Part shown: piece after piece, positions 56,305 to 64,000 of the stretch
Numbering within the stretch: the first letter of the stretch is position 1
Layout of the letters: each line of letters begins with the position of its first letter
Origin: Serratia ficaria
GTDB taxonomy: Bacteria > Pseudomonadota > Gammaproteobacteria > Enterobacterales > Enterobacteriaceae
Length of the DNA stretch: 64,000 bases
Assembly: GCF_900187015.1 (NCBI RefSeq)
Contig: NZ_LT906479.1
Location: forward strand, 4,650,001 to 4,714,000
Reading direction: 5' to 3'
The notes under the pieces: model-generated
Seen by the model: the letters and a program-made list of their open reading frames with translations, nothing else
The model's database searches: none
Told to the model about the DNA's origin: nothing
Made by a program: the position numbers and the translations under genes

Positions 56305-58179
56305 TTATTTTCTACTCAGCATCCTCAAGATATCGAGGGCTTTTGAGCAGGTGTAGTATAAATAGGGCTCCAGGATACAAAGCCTTTCAAGCATCACTTC
56401 TATTCTCTCAATAGTGTCCTCGCCGATTGGAAGATATGCCAACTCCGTACACCATTGCCCTATATATTCCGCCCAGCCCTCTTTATCCTCAAAGGCCGCT
56501 CCTGCCACGAGACCTATTGCCAGATAGTTTTCGGGCTCAGAATTCACATCAATATAGTCCCTATACAGCCGACTTAAGATCGTCACCGATGCAGCAAGTT
56601 TTTTACTTCTGGTCATACAGGCAACCTGAGCCAGCCCGTTTAACACCTGGTAGACAGAATCCTTGTCATTAACTGCTGCTAATTTGTGCTGTGCGCTTTC
56701 GAGAAGTAAAACTACACGCTCCAAATATTCATCATCAATTTTCCAGAAGGGTGTTGAATTCATCAAAACCCTGAAGGACTCGAATGAAGCCTCGCTGTTA
56801 ATATGCTTAGCAAGCAAATTCGAGATTTCATCCGGTACAACTGCTGGCGTAGAGTTACCCTCCAATGGCCCAGGTAAGAATGAGTGCATATTTAATCGCA
56901 AACCAGGTATAAGCTCCTTTTTTAGGTACTCAACAACGTCACACTGATTGGCCTCTTGGCATACGTTATTTACCCGTCCATACAACTCATTAATGAACTG
57001 TCCTGCGGTTAAGTACATTGGCAGCCATCTTGGCTCTTCTATCAGATCGATAACACTTTGACAGAAAAAGTAAAGCCCCCTTTGTTGAGTAGCCCACTGC
57101 TCTACTTTGTCAAAAGCAACGCCCTCGTCCAGCCCCACCTTGACAATTAACGCTGACTGGGAAAATGCAGCAAGGCGCCTGTAGAATGGTGGTTTCCCCT
57201 TGAATATCTGCAATCGCGCCAGTTCTCCATCAACAAAAACTGCCATTGAGCAAAATATCCGAAGATTATCTAACGTTTTTTCAGAAGATATGCTTTCAAA
57301 CAGCTTTTTAATAATTTCGGCTGATGAATCCTTGAATTTCAGTATGCCTACTTCAAGGCATGATATTAAAAGTATCGGATGACAGGTTTCGATTGCTTGG
57401 TTTGCTATTGCATGATACTGAGCCTCATCAACAAGACCATTGGAAACAATTACTGATATAGACTTATGGAAGCAGATCAAGAGATCATTAACGCCCACTT
57501 TATTTTCTATTCGGTTGTCAAAATACTGTTTTAGCTCGACCTTACAGTACTCATAAATATTTTTACTCCCGCAATATTTCCCCACAAGCCTTTCGTAATA
57601 GCGAATATTATCGGGAACTAGGGTAGAAATTTTATTTAGCGACCCTTGAAACTCCTGCCTCAATAAGGCCTCAATGTGACTTGGTGACCGCTCCAAATCA
57701 AGTAATAAATCTGATACGTCATCATCACTGATCGTTGGCACCGAAAGCACAGCCCCCCAACGTTCCAACTCATCTTTCGAAAGCGACCTATCTTTCGCTT
57801 CTGTTTCAAATAGGCTAAACCTCTTGTCCGCATCATTACAAAGCGGCCAAAAACTGTGATTAAGTAATCGCTCGCCTCCCCTGCTTAAAGAAAATGCAGG
57901 ACGTTCACCTGGATGATGGCGTAGAGACCAAGAGTTGCCATTAACATCCTCCAAATAAAATTCTTCCTCGGTATTTTTAAAAGCACTGCGGATAGCCTTA
58001 AAGAGAGCGCTTCTGGAAAAGGCTATATCTTTATAACCAAAACTAACGGTGGCATCAGTCGCAAGACCGATCTCTTCCGACAACGTAGAATCAGATAATA
58101 ATTCCGTCCTGACCAAGCTGGGGAATAAATTGATAATATGGGAGGCCATATAAGCTCGCATCGAATCATAGTTAGCCAT
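56305..58179 (-). CDS. large helical protein, partner of the PIN-domain protein
   Basis: I do not recognise this 624-residue protein. It is almost entirely alpha-helical by composition, without signal peptide or membrane helices. The residues after about 200 look like an extended helical solenoid (HPILLISCLEVGILKF, VFVDGELARLQIF). No nuclease or NTPase motif is evident. Its ATG lies inside the end of the upstream 1360-residue gene (ATGGCTAA, eight-base overlap) with GAGGAAGAG just before it, so the two are tightly coupled and probably act together. Composition is A/T-rich relative to the chromosome. It is the last gene of the island operon. Confidence 0.8.
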   Translation of the reverse strand: MANYDSMRAYMASHIINLFPSLVRTELLSDSTLSEEIGLATDATVSFGYKDIAFSRSALFKAIRSAFKNTEEEFYLEDVNGNSWSLRHHPGERPAFSLSRGGERLLNHSFWPLCNDADKRFSLFETEAKDRSLSKDELERWGAVLSVPTISDDDVSDLLLDLERSPSHIEALLRQEFQGSLNKISTLVPDNIRYYERLVGKYCGSKNIYEYCKVELKQYFDNRIENKVGVNDLLICFHKSISVIVSNGLVDEAQYHAIANQAIETCHPILLISCLEVGILKFKDSSAEIIKKLFESISSEKTLDNLRIFCSMAVFVDGELARLQIFKGKPPFYRRLAAFSQSALIVKVGLDEGVAFDKVEQWATQQRGLYFFCQSVIDLIEEPRWLPMYLTAGQFINELYGRVNNVCQEANQCDVVEYLKKELIPGLRLNMHSFLPGPLEGNSTPAVVPDEISNLLAKHINSEASFESFRVLMNSTPFWKIDDEYLERVVLLLESAQHKLAAVNDKDSVYQVLNGLAQVACMTRSKKLAASVTILSRLYRDYIDVNSEPENYLAIGLVAGAAFEDKEGWAEYIGQWCTELAYLPIGEDTIERIEVMLERLCILEPYLYYTCSKALDILRMLSRK

Positions 58180-61100
58180 TCAGCTCTTCCTCCAACATTG
58201 ATTGCTTAGAAATGCTTTTAACCTGTTGCTTCATAGAGTCAATCACTTTTTTAAAACTCCAGGGGTCGATATCCCTCAGCGGCCCCAGAACAAACTCATC
58301 TAACCATGCTTTGTAGCCTTCCTTTTGCTCATTAGATAAAGACTCCGGTGCGATCAACATGGAATTCACCTTTAAAACCTCACCCATATAGGCCATCCCT
58401 CCATCGCCCCTTATTTGGTGGGCCTGAGCCCACTCCCGATAGCCCATCAGCTCATAAAGCCAGCAGGATCTCGCACGGCTCAGTTCAAGTGGGATATCAG
58501 CCGACCACTGAGCCATTATGGTTTCTGCAATCATTTTCATTGTTTCGTGTAGCCACTGCGCATCTCGCGGGAGCTGAACCAGACCACTAATCCTGATCAA
58601 AAGCAGATTTTCTCTTATCAGTCTTAGCTGTTTAGTTGGTTTAAACTCGCCATTTGAAATGACCGAGTGATTTAGATGATATTCAAGCTCTTCAGCAGAA
58701 ATGCCTACAAACTCAAACCCAAATTCCCGAAGTGATGTTCTGGCATCAAGCTTCTGTTCTTGAGAAATAATCCCTTTATGGTGTAGAGTCTCAATAAAAT
58801 CTAATGATGTATAAATAGGTGCGGTTCTTCCATCAAATGTAATATTTTGATACTTGTTCATAAATCGATCATCGATCAAGGCTGTATCGCATATTTTAAG
58901 TGCCTCAAAAAGTTCCTCTGTTGGCCTAGCATAATTATTCTTAGACGAAGCTACTTGCTCTCGATTTAGCGGCATTTCAGCAAGGAGTACTTTCCCAGAC
59001 ATGAGCCCATTAGATAATATTTTCCTTATATTTTCTATTTTCGAATCTGCCTGTTCGATGATTGAATCGTAGTTTACCAACGATCTATACCTATCACGCT
59101 CCCCCTTAAATACATACAAGTCGAATCCGGCATCACTGAGCTTGTCGAGCATTTCAACTGTCATCAAATAGGTAATTGACAGTGAATCAAGATACAATCT
59201 TGCACCACTTGCTACTTCAATATCTGTAGGCCACTCTTTCTCGTGTTGGCGCAGGTAGTTTAAGGCTTTAACACACTGAGCTTCCGTTATTACAGCCAGA
59301 CTTTCGAGTTTTTTAATTAATTGCGTACATGAAATCAGACTGTGGTGAAATGAAGAAAGGTCTGCTTCCACCTCCCTGAAGGAGCCACCTACCTTATACA
59401 CAGGGTTGGAGCACACCACCAGTGCCTGCAACTCATTTTTAGGACTAGCGTGTGCCTCCTCAAGCATATAAGCAAGTTCATCACCTACATCCAGGACCAA
59501 CCCCGGATTGTTGATCGTTTTAGGATGAAAAACGGAAATTCTGCCGTTAGATACCATTCGCTCAAAATATTTTGCCTTTTCGATCTGGCTCGGTTGGTGA
59601 AAAGCAACTTTTTGCTTTTCTTCAAACAACCAGCGCATGAACGAGTGAGGGATAACAATGCTCTCGAAGCAATCTAATAAATAATGTAGCACCCCTATAT
59701 TTTCCATAACCATGGCACTGGAGGCATCGATGGCAATCGTCTTACCAACAATAATCTGCACAGGTCTTGTCCCAGAAAATATTGGGACCAAATTTTTCCG
59801 ACGTATATCTTTCGCGCTTTTGTTTTCCTGAGGCTGGACTAGGTAAAAGTCAGACATAGTCCTGTTTAATATCTCCGCCACTGTAAAAATGGGCGAATCA
59901 CCATCATAATAGGCCTTATAAACTCTTTCATTTCTCTCCCTAGCCTCGGACATCATCTCTTTTAAGTCGTCAAATGAAGCCCTATGCAATGGGCCATTAT
60001 CATTGGAAAGAGCCATCGCCTTATTGAGCCATGCGGATGCTTCTTGATTGTTCTCCCAGCCCATCATGGTCGCCGTAAGGTATGATGCCGCTAACACCTT
60101 AGGGTCTTCAGTGTTTTTTCCAGTACAGTACTCTACTATTTGCCTTGCCCGACCGGGTAAAACCGCCTTCGCCAACTGGGCAGCATGCAAAAGATCATCA
60201 ACCTTCAATTCCTCCCGGCTATTCCAACTATCCTCTACAAAAACGCTAAGAGATTCCCAGTTACCACCGAATATGGCCAAATTGATTTCAAGTGCTTTAA
60301 GATCAGTCAGTTGTGATTTAGATTGCCTCAACAACGCAATCTGTTGTTGAGCGCCGCTTAGGTCGCCTTTTCTAAATAAAGACCAAGCCCAGTGAGCCTG
60401 CAACCCCTCACTTATCTTGACGAGATCCATCCTATCTGACAGAAATTGATGAAGCTCAGAAAATTTCCCAAGCGAAGAGGCGGCATTACAGACTCTGATA
60501 GCATCAGATTCCTGGCCAGTGCGATCAAAGAGCTCCTTACAATATGAGTAGTATCTATCCCCAACGTTTTCTCTTTCCAGTAAATTAACCAAATGAGAAA
60601 GATCATTGGTAGCTTTACTTTGTTGATATTGGCTTATAGCTAATGCAACTGGATCTTCCCCCTTGGCCGACTCAATAATATTTTGCAGATTCCTTACTTC
60701 AGCATCAGGCGCACCAGATCCCTCTATCTTTTTTAGGAGCAGTTCTGCATCATCAACCAATCCTGAACGCGCCAATGCCTCTATTTCAAACATGCTAATG
60801 GCAATGGGATTAACCGCTCTCTCCATTTGAACTCTGTGGCGAACGATATACTCCACTACTGCCGAGACTGGTTTTTTTGTTTGTGCCAATACAAACCTGG
60901 CTAAACCAAGAATTGGATCATTATAATAGCTTAGTGCCGTTTGCCTATTTACTTCCTTTTCAATGGACTCAAAATCAATATCAATTCCAAACGCGAATGC
61001 CAGTGGCAAATACTCAAGAGTTTTTTGAGTGTAACTAACGAAGTAGCTCTGAAGTTGAGCCTTTGCCTGCTCATGTGTTTCACTGTTTCTAAGCTCTAAC

Positions 61101-62254
61101 CACAGCCCATAGTTATCCGCCATATTCGCGACATCTTCAGCACCAAGACGCCTCGCCAGTTCAGAACAAACTTTAAACAGATCAACAGCGCGATTTCTAA
61201 GCACTATAGAGTCAGAATCATCTGCCAGCGGAAATCGCTCTGCCGCTAATGGAACAGAATTCATTACGATTTTGCGAAGTTCAGTGGCCTTAATTGCATT
61301 TACCAAAAATGTGAATGCAGAAATCTGAGCCAGCGCTGGAGACATAGACAAGGACTCATCGCCTATCGCCTGCACAAAACCTAATGCCTTTTCCCATCGA
61401 TGTTCTGACAGCAATGCAGAAACTAAAACGACTTTTCCATCGTTATCTAAGTCCTGAACACTTAAACCTGAACCGTCAAGCCAGTCAAAAGCAGCTTCGT
61501 TTCCCTCCACTGTTTTTGTAATCATGAAGAAGGCGGCATAATTGGATGGGCTACTTGTCTTAAGCAAACCAGACGCCGCATCTACATTGTTCGATCCAAT
61601 AGCATCAAAAAAGGCCTGTGCTATTACCGCCTCCTCCGTTTGGCACAGTTTTTTAGAACTTGATAACCAGCTTTTCGCCTGCTCAACTCTTTCCCCCATG
61701 CACACGTACCTTGCCAGTAGCGCTAGTGCCCTAGCTTTTGCTTGAGGGGTACCACCGGACAGCTCTCCATCAATAATGCTTTCTGCTAAAGCAGTCGCTT
61801 TTTCTTCCTTAGGAAAAGATCCAAAAAAACGTAATAAGGTAATTTCGTGAGAAAGTTTTTCTATTTTCTCGTCTTGAAGATGCTGAGCATTAAATCCTGC
61901 ACTCTTCATACGTTTTGTTATTTCATGGGCTACTTGTGATGGGAGTTCGGTTAATTGATTGGGTAGCTCATTATTTTTCTTTAGCCACACATCAAGAAAA
62001 TAAACAAGAACACTTAAAATTATAAGGGAGGCTCCCAGAGGGTAATTTGGCTGCGCAAGAGGAAACTGATAACCGGGGAAAAAATTCTGGTGGACTAACA
62101 CCCAGTTGGCAATATCAATCCATATAGGGACACTAAGCGACGCTAAACCTACAGTCATTGACGGCCAAATAATATACTTCGCTAATGAGGGCTTCCAATG
62201 TGTCTTCAGAAAATCTAACACATCACGGATTGCTTCATTTAGATCAAATTTCAT
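58172..62254 (-). CDS. membrane-anchored helical-repeat protein with PIN-like nuclease domain
   Basis: This 1360-residue protein has two N-terminal membrane helices (about residues 25-52 and 72-92). A long TPR-like helical region follows (about 130-790; for example VEQAKSWLSSSKKL and AWSLFRKGDLSGAQQQIALL). At about 838-1140 is a PIN-like nuclease domain: first Asp at about 843 in IAIDASSAMVM, an acidic ELAYMLEEA segment and the late acidic LIDDRFMNKY near 1129. This resembles the TPR-PIN proteins predicted for bacterial conflict systems, an inference from memory. PIN domains usually cut RNA. The start ATG overlaps the upstream stop by one base (TAATG) with GGGAGAG before it. Confidence 0.82.
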   Translation of the reverse strand: MKFDLNEAIRDVLDFLKTHWKPSLAKYIIWPSMTVGLASLSVPIWIDIANWVLVHQNFFPGYQFPLAQPNYPLGASLIILSVLVYFLDVWLKKNNELPNQLTELPSQVAHEITKRMKSAGFNAQHLQDEKIEKLSHEITLLRFFGSFPKEEKATALAESIIDGELSGGTPQAKARALALLARYVCMGERVEQAKSWLSSSKKLCQTEEAVIAQAFFDAIGSNNVDAASGLLKTSSPSNYAAFFMITKTVEGNEAAFDWLDGSGLSVQDLDNDGKVVLVSALLSEHRWEKALGFVQAIGDESLSMSPALAQISAFTFLVNAIKATELRKIVMNSVPLAAERFPLADDSDSIVLRNRAVDLFKVCSELARRLGAEDVANMADNYGLWLELRNSETHEQAKAQLQSYFVSYTQKTLEYLPLAFAFGIDIDFESIEKEVNRQTALSYYNDPILGLARFVLAQTKKPVSAVVEYIVRHRVQMERAVNPIAISMFEIEALARSGLVDDAELLLKKIEGSGAPDAEVRNLQNIIESAKGEDPVALAISQYQQSKATNDLSHLVNLLERENVGDRYYSYCKELFDRTGQESDAIRVCNAASSLGKFSELHQFLSDRMDLVKISEGLQAHWAWSLFRKGDLSGAQQQIALLRQSKSQLTDLKALEINLAIFGGNWESLSVFVEDSWNSREELKVDDLLHAAQLAKAVLPGRARQIVEYCTGKNTEDPKVLAASYLTATMMGWENNQEASAWLNKAMALSNDNGPLHRASFDDLKEMMSEARERNERVYKAYYDGDSPIFTVAEILNRTMSDFYLVQPQENKSAKDIRRKNLVPIFSGTRPVQIIVGKTIAIDASSAMVMENIGVLHYLLDCFESIVIPHSFMRWLFEEKQKVAFHQPSQIEKAKYFERMVSNGRISVFHPKTINNPGLVLDVGDELAYMLEEAHASPKNELQALVVCSNPVYKVGGSFREVEADLSSFHHSLISCTQLIKKLESLAVITEAQCVKALNYLRQHEKEWPTDIEVASGARLYLDSLSITYLMTVEMLDKLSDAGFDLYVFKGERDRYRSLVNYDSIIEQADSKIENIRKILSNGLMSGKVLLAEMPLNREQVASSKNNYARPTEELFEALKICDTALIDDRFMNKYQNITFDGRTAPIYTSLDFIETLHHKGIISQEQKLDARTSLREFGFEFVGISAEELEYHLNHSVISNGEFKPTKQLRLIRENLLLIRISGLVQLPRDAQWLHETMKMIAETIMAQWSADIPLELSRARSCWLYELMGYREWAQAHQIRGDGGMAYMGEVLKVNSMLIAPESLSNEQKEGYKAWLDEFVLGPLRDIDPWSFKKVIDSMKQQVKSISKQSMLEEELNG

Positions 62255-62730
62255 TAAACTCTCCCTAAAGGTGGAATTTCTTTGTCAAACGGCCGGAGGA
62301 TTTGCGCAGTTTCAGTATTAGAAGGCAGCTCAGCTCCTTCTAGCGGGGCTTTATCAACATTAGTCATTTGTATGCCTTTCTGCCGTACGTGGAAGGCGAT
62401 TTGCTGCCAGCGGCGCAGCCATTGAGCTTCTTTTCGCTTGTAGGCCTCCAACTCAGCCTTGAGGCGATCTACCTCCACCTGAAGCACCTCAGCCTCTTTA
62501 GCGGCTTGCTCTTTGGTTTTCACCAAACCGCCCGACAGTGCTCGTTTAGCGTTATCATAAGCGGCTTTGATCTCGGATTTAGCCTGGAGCGACTGGCGAC
62601 TAAAGCCAAAGCGCTCTTCTAGCACCACCCAGGTAAGTTTTGACCCAAGCTCGCCCAGTGCCCAGCGATCCAAATCGGCAACGATTGTATTGATATCACT
62701 GTCGGACATTCGTCTGAAGCGCTTAACCAT
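62254..62730 (-). CDS. small HTH/coiled-coil protein of the recombinase module (GmtX-like)
   Basis: The 158-residue protein has a probable helix-turn-helix (TWVVLEERFGFSRQSLQAKSEIKAAYD) followed by a coiled coil (EVLQVEVDRLKAELEAYKRKEAQWLRRWQ). Small proteins of this shape accompany tyrosine recombinases in Tn554-type transposons and in gamma-mobile-trio elements (GmtX). The name is an inference from position, length and layout, not a search. It overlaps the recombinase stop by eight bases (ATGGTTAA) and touches the PIN gene start (TAATG). Confidence 0.7.
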   Translation of the reverse strand: MVKRFRRMSDSDINTIVADLDRWALGELGSKLTWVVLEERFGFSRQSLQAKSEIKAAYDNAKRALSGGLVKTKEQAAKEAEVLQVEVDRLKAELEAYKRKEAQWLRRWQQIAFHVRQKGIQMTNVDKAPLEGAELPSNTETAQILRPFDKEIPPLGRV

Positions 62731-64000
62731 GCTCTACCTCGTTTAGATATTCTTCGGGATCAAAGTGCTCAACCCCGTTGTCGGCCAGTTGGGCAGCCAG
62801 TGTTTTAAGTTTTTTATCGTTGTGTGCCAGCCAGTCCGCACTCTTTTTCGGCTTGGCACTATCCAACTGCTTTTCAGCATTTTTTCGCGCCAGCGCAGTA
62901 AGGGCATACTGGCGCTTCTGCTCGTCCAGACGACCCTTATCATCCTTAGCCCACACGTAGTCTTTGCAGTCCGCCGAACATTGCAAATGCCGCTCGCAGG
63001 GTGTTTGAGAAAAGTTGTGAATGCAGATACCCGTACCAACATCATGCACCGCCTGAATTCGCGCTTTCAGAATGGCATCCTGGACTGCTACCGGAGCTAC
63101 TTTGATTTGCTCAGCTAACTGGCCTCCAACCAAGCCTTTTTTGATGTCTTCACGGAGCATCAGTGCTCGTTTTTCGCGGGATGTATGCTGATAGGCTTTG
63201 GTATCCCTTGGGTTGGTTCGGCCAAACCATTCGGTTTGCAGCAAATCACTTAACCCGCCCTCATCAAGCAGGGTATTAAGCGTGTGACGGAAATGGTGAC
63301 TGGTAAAATCCACCTCAATACTGCTAGATGCGTATTCGGCGGCAAGCGCAGGGAAATAGCGAAGAAAGGTAGTAAACATGGACTGGCTACAGCTTGTAGC
63401 CAGCCAATGAGCGTAGCTCCCACTAGAAAGTCCCAGCGGACGAATGAATAAAAGATCTTTTAGATAATATTCTTTACCAAACTGATCGATATGAAGTGGT
63501 CGTAGTGATTTTTCAGAAAAATCTCGAAAGCAATAGGCCCTGACCCCCTCTTTGTTTGTGTAACAAATTGGGTTATTTGGCATTTTTCCTTTCTTGGTGA
63601 CACGACCATAGTCCTGCCAAACAAGCCCTTCCTTCCTGATCCACCCAGTAGAACCAATCACAGTGTGACTTACCCCTATACTTAGCAAGTCATCGATGTA
63701 TAGCTTCTTGTGCTCTGGAATTTTATACAGAAAACGAAGGTCAGGTCCTTTAGTACGATGCATTTCTTCTGCTGTTATTCTCGCCACAGCTGTTGCCTCA
63801 AGTGCTTCACCAAGCACATCTCGAACGATTGGCACAACCTCTGATGGCAAATAGAGATTTCTTATAGGCGTAAATAGATCACCACGGCTTGCCTTCCTAG
63901 GGAAGTATTGTATGAAGACATTTTGCTCATCATCCAATTTAATTTCTTGAAGTGGAAGCAATGAAATTTCACTAAAGCGGCGACCTGTGCAAGCAAGCAG
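62723..64000 (-). CDS. tyrosine recombinase/integrase, 5' end outside window (GmtZ-like)
   Basis: The frame is open from the window edge, so the true start lies beyond 64000. The first visible codons give TGRRFSE, the box I arginine motif of tyrosine recombinases. Box II is SHHFRHTLN (HxxR), and the likely nucleophile is the tyrosine of AYQHTS. A C-terminal cysteine/histidine cluster (ICIHNFSQTPCERHLQCSADCKDYVW) may bind zinc, as seen in some multi-protein recombinase systems. 426 codons are present. Together with the coupled 158-residue gene this suggests a two- or three-protein integrase module, such as the gamma-mobile-trio or Tn554 type, whose first member would be outside the window. Confidence 0.85.
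   Translation of the reverse strand: MLACTGRRFSEISLLPLQEIKLDDEQNVFIQYFPRKASRGDLFTPIRNLYLPSEVVPIVRDVLGEALEATAVARITAEEMHRTKGPDLRFLYKIPEHKKLYIDDLLSIGVSHTVIGSTGWIRKEGLVWQDYGRVTKKGKMPNNPICYTNKEGVRAYCFRDFSEKSLRPLHIDQFGKEYYLKDLLFIRPLGLSSGSYAHWLATSCSQSMFTTFLRYFPALAAEYASSSIEVDFTSHHFRHTLNTLLDEGGLSDLLQTEWFGRTNPRDTKAYQHTSREKRALMLREDIKKGLVGGQLAEQIKVAPVAVQDAILKARIQAVHDVGTGICIHNFSQTPCERHLQCSADCKDYVWAKDDKGRLDEQKRQYALTALARKNAEKQLDSAKPKKSADWLAHNDKKLKTLAAQLADNGVEHFDPEEYLNEVEHG

Overview
The window is a piece of an enterobacterial chromosome, most probably from the Serratia marcescens group. From 1 to about 23.2 kb it carries the conserved block tldD, yhdP, rng, yhdE, mreDCB, csrD, acuI, msrPQ, aroQ, accBC, yhdT, panF, prmA, dusB, fis, with protein lengths and starts very close to those of E. 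coli. The species guess rests on high GC content, this gene order, and a giant lipopeptide synthetase of a kind known from Serratia. It is an inference, not a database result.

Layout. From 1 to 13.1 kb on the minus strand: protease subunit tldD (cut by the window edge), a nitrilase-type amidase, the AsmA-like yhdP, RNase G, the Maf pyrophosphatase, the mreBCD cell-shape genes and csrD. From 13.4 to 23.2 kb on the plus strand: acuI, the periplasmic methionine-sulfoxide repair pair msrPQ, aroQ, the biotin carboxylase genes accBC, yhdT-panF, prmA, and dusB-fis with a typical fis promoter. From 23.3 to 25.8 kb: a small periplasmic protein, an LpxP-type lipid A acyltransferase and an orphan glutamine-amidotransferase-like protein.

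From 25.9 to 43.7 kb on the minus strand lies one 17.9-kb gene for a five-module non-ribosomal peptide synthetase. It has a starter condensation domain, five adenylation domains that I read as Thr, Ser, Ser, aliphatic, aliphatic, and a terminal thioesterase. This is the pattern of the stephensiolide lipodepsipeptides and differs from serrawettin W1 and W2. Inside the gene, two A-T units are almost identical in DNA over about 1.68 kb, and two condensation segments over about 0.77 kb.

From 44.3 to 55.7 kb are accessory but compositionally normal genes: a CidA/LrgB pair with a divergent LysR regulator, a YjcE-type antiporter, the purine permease ghxP with two PurR-like operators, VOC, GST and lipocalin-like genes, a BhsA-like small protein, a LysR/SDR divergent pair, an Rrf2 regulator, a DUF1360 membrane protein and a methyltransferase.

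From about 55.7 kb to the window end the DNA becomes visibly A/T-rich. All four genes there lie on the minus strand and overlap by 1 to 8 bases: a tyrosine recombinase (5' end outside the window), a small HTH/coiled-coil protein, a 1360-residue membrane-anchored helical-repeat protein with a PIN-like nuclease domain, and a 624-residue helical partner. I read this as the end of a recombinase-driven island, resembling the gamma-mobile-trio type, carrying a two-gene candidate anti-phage or conflict system. It is the best candidate in the window for little-described biology.
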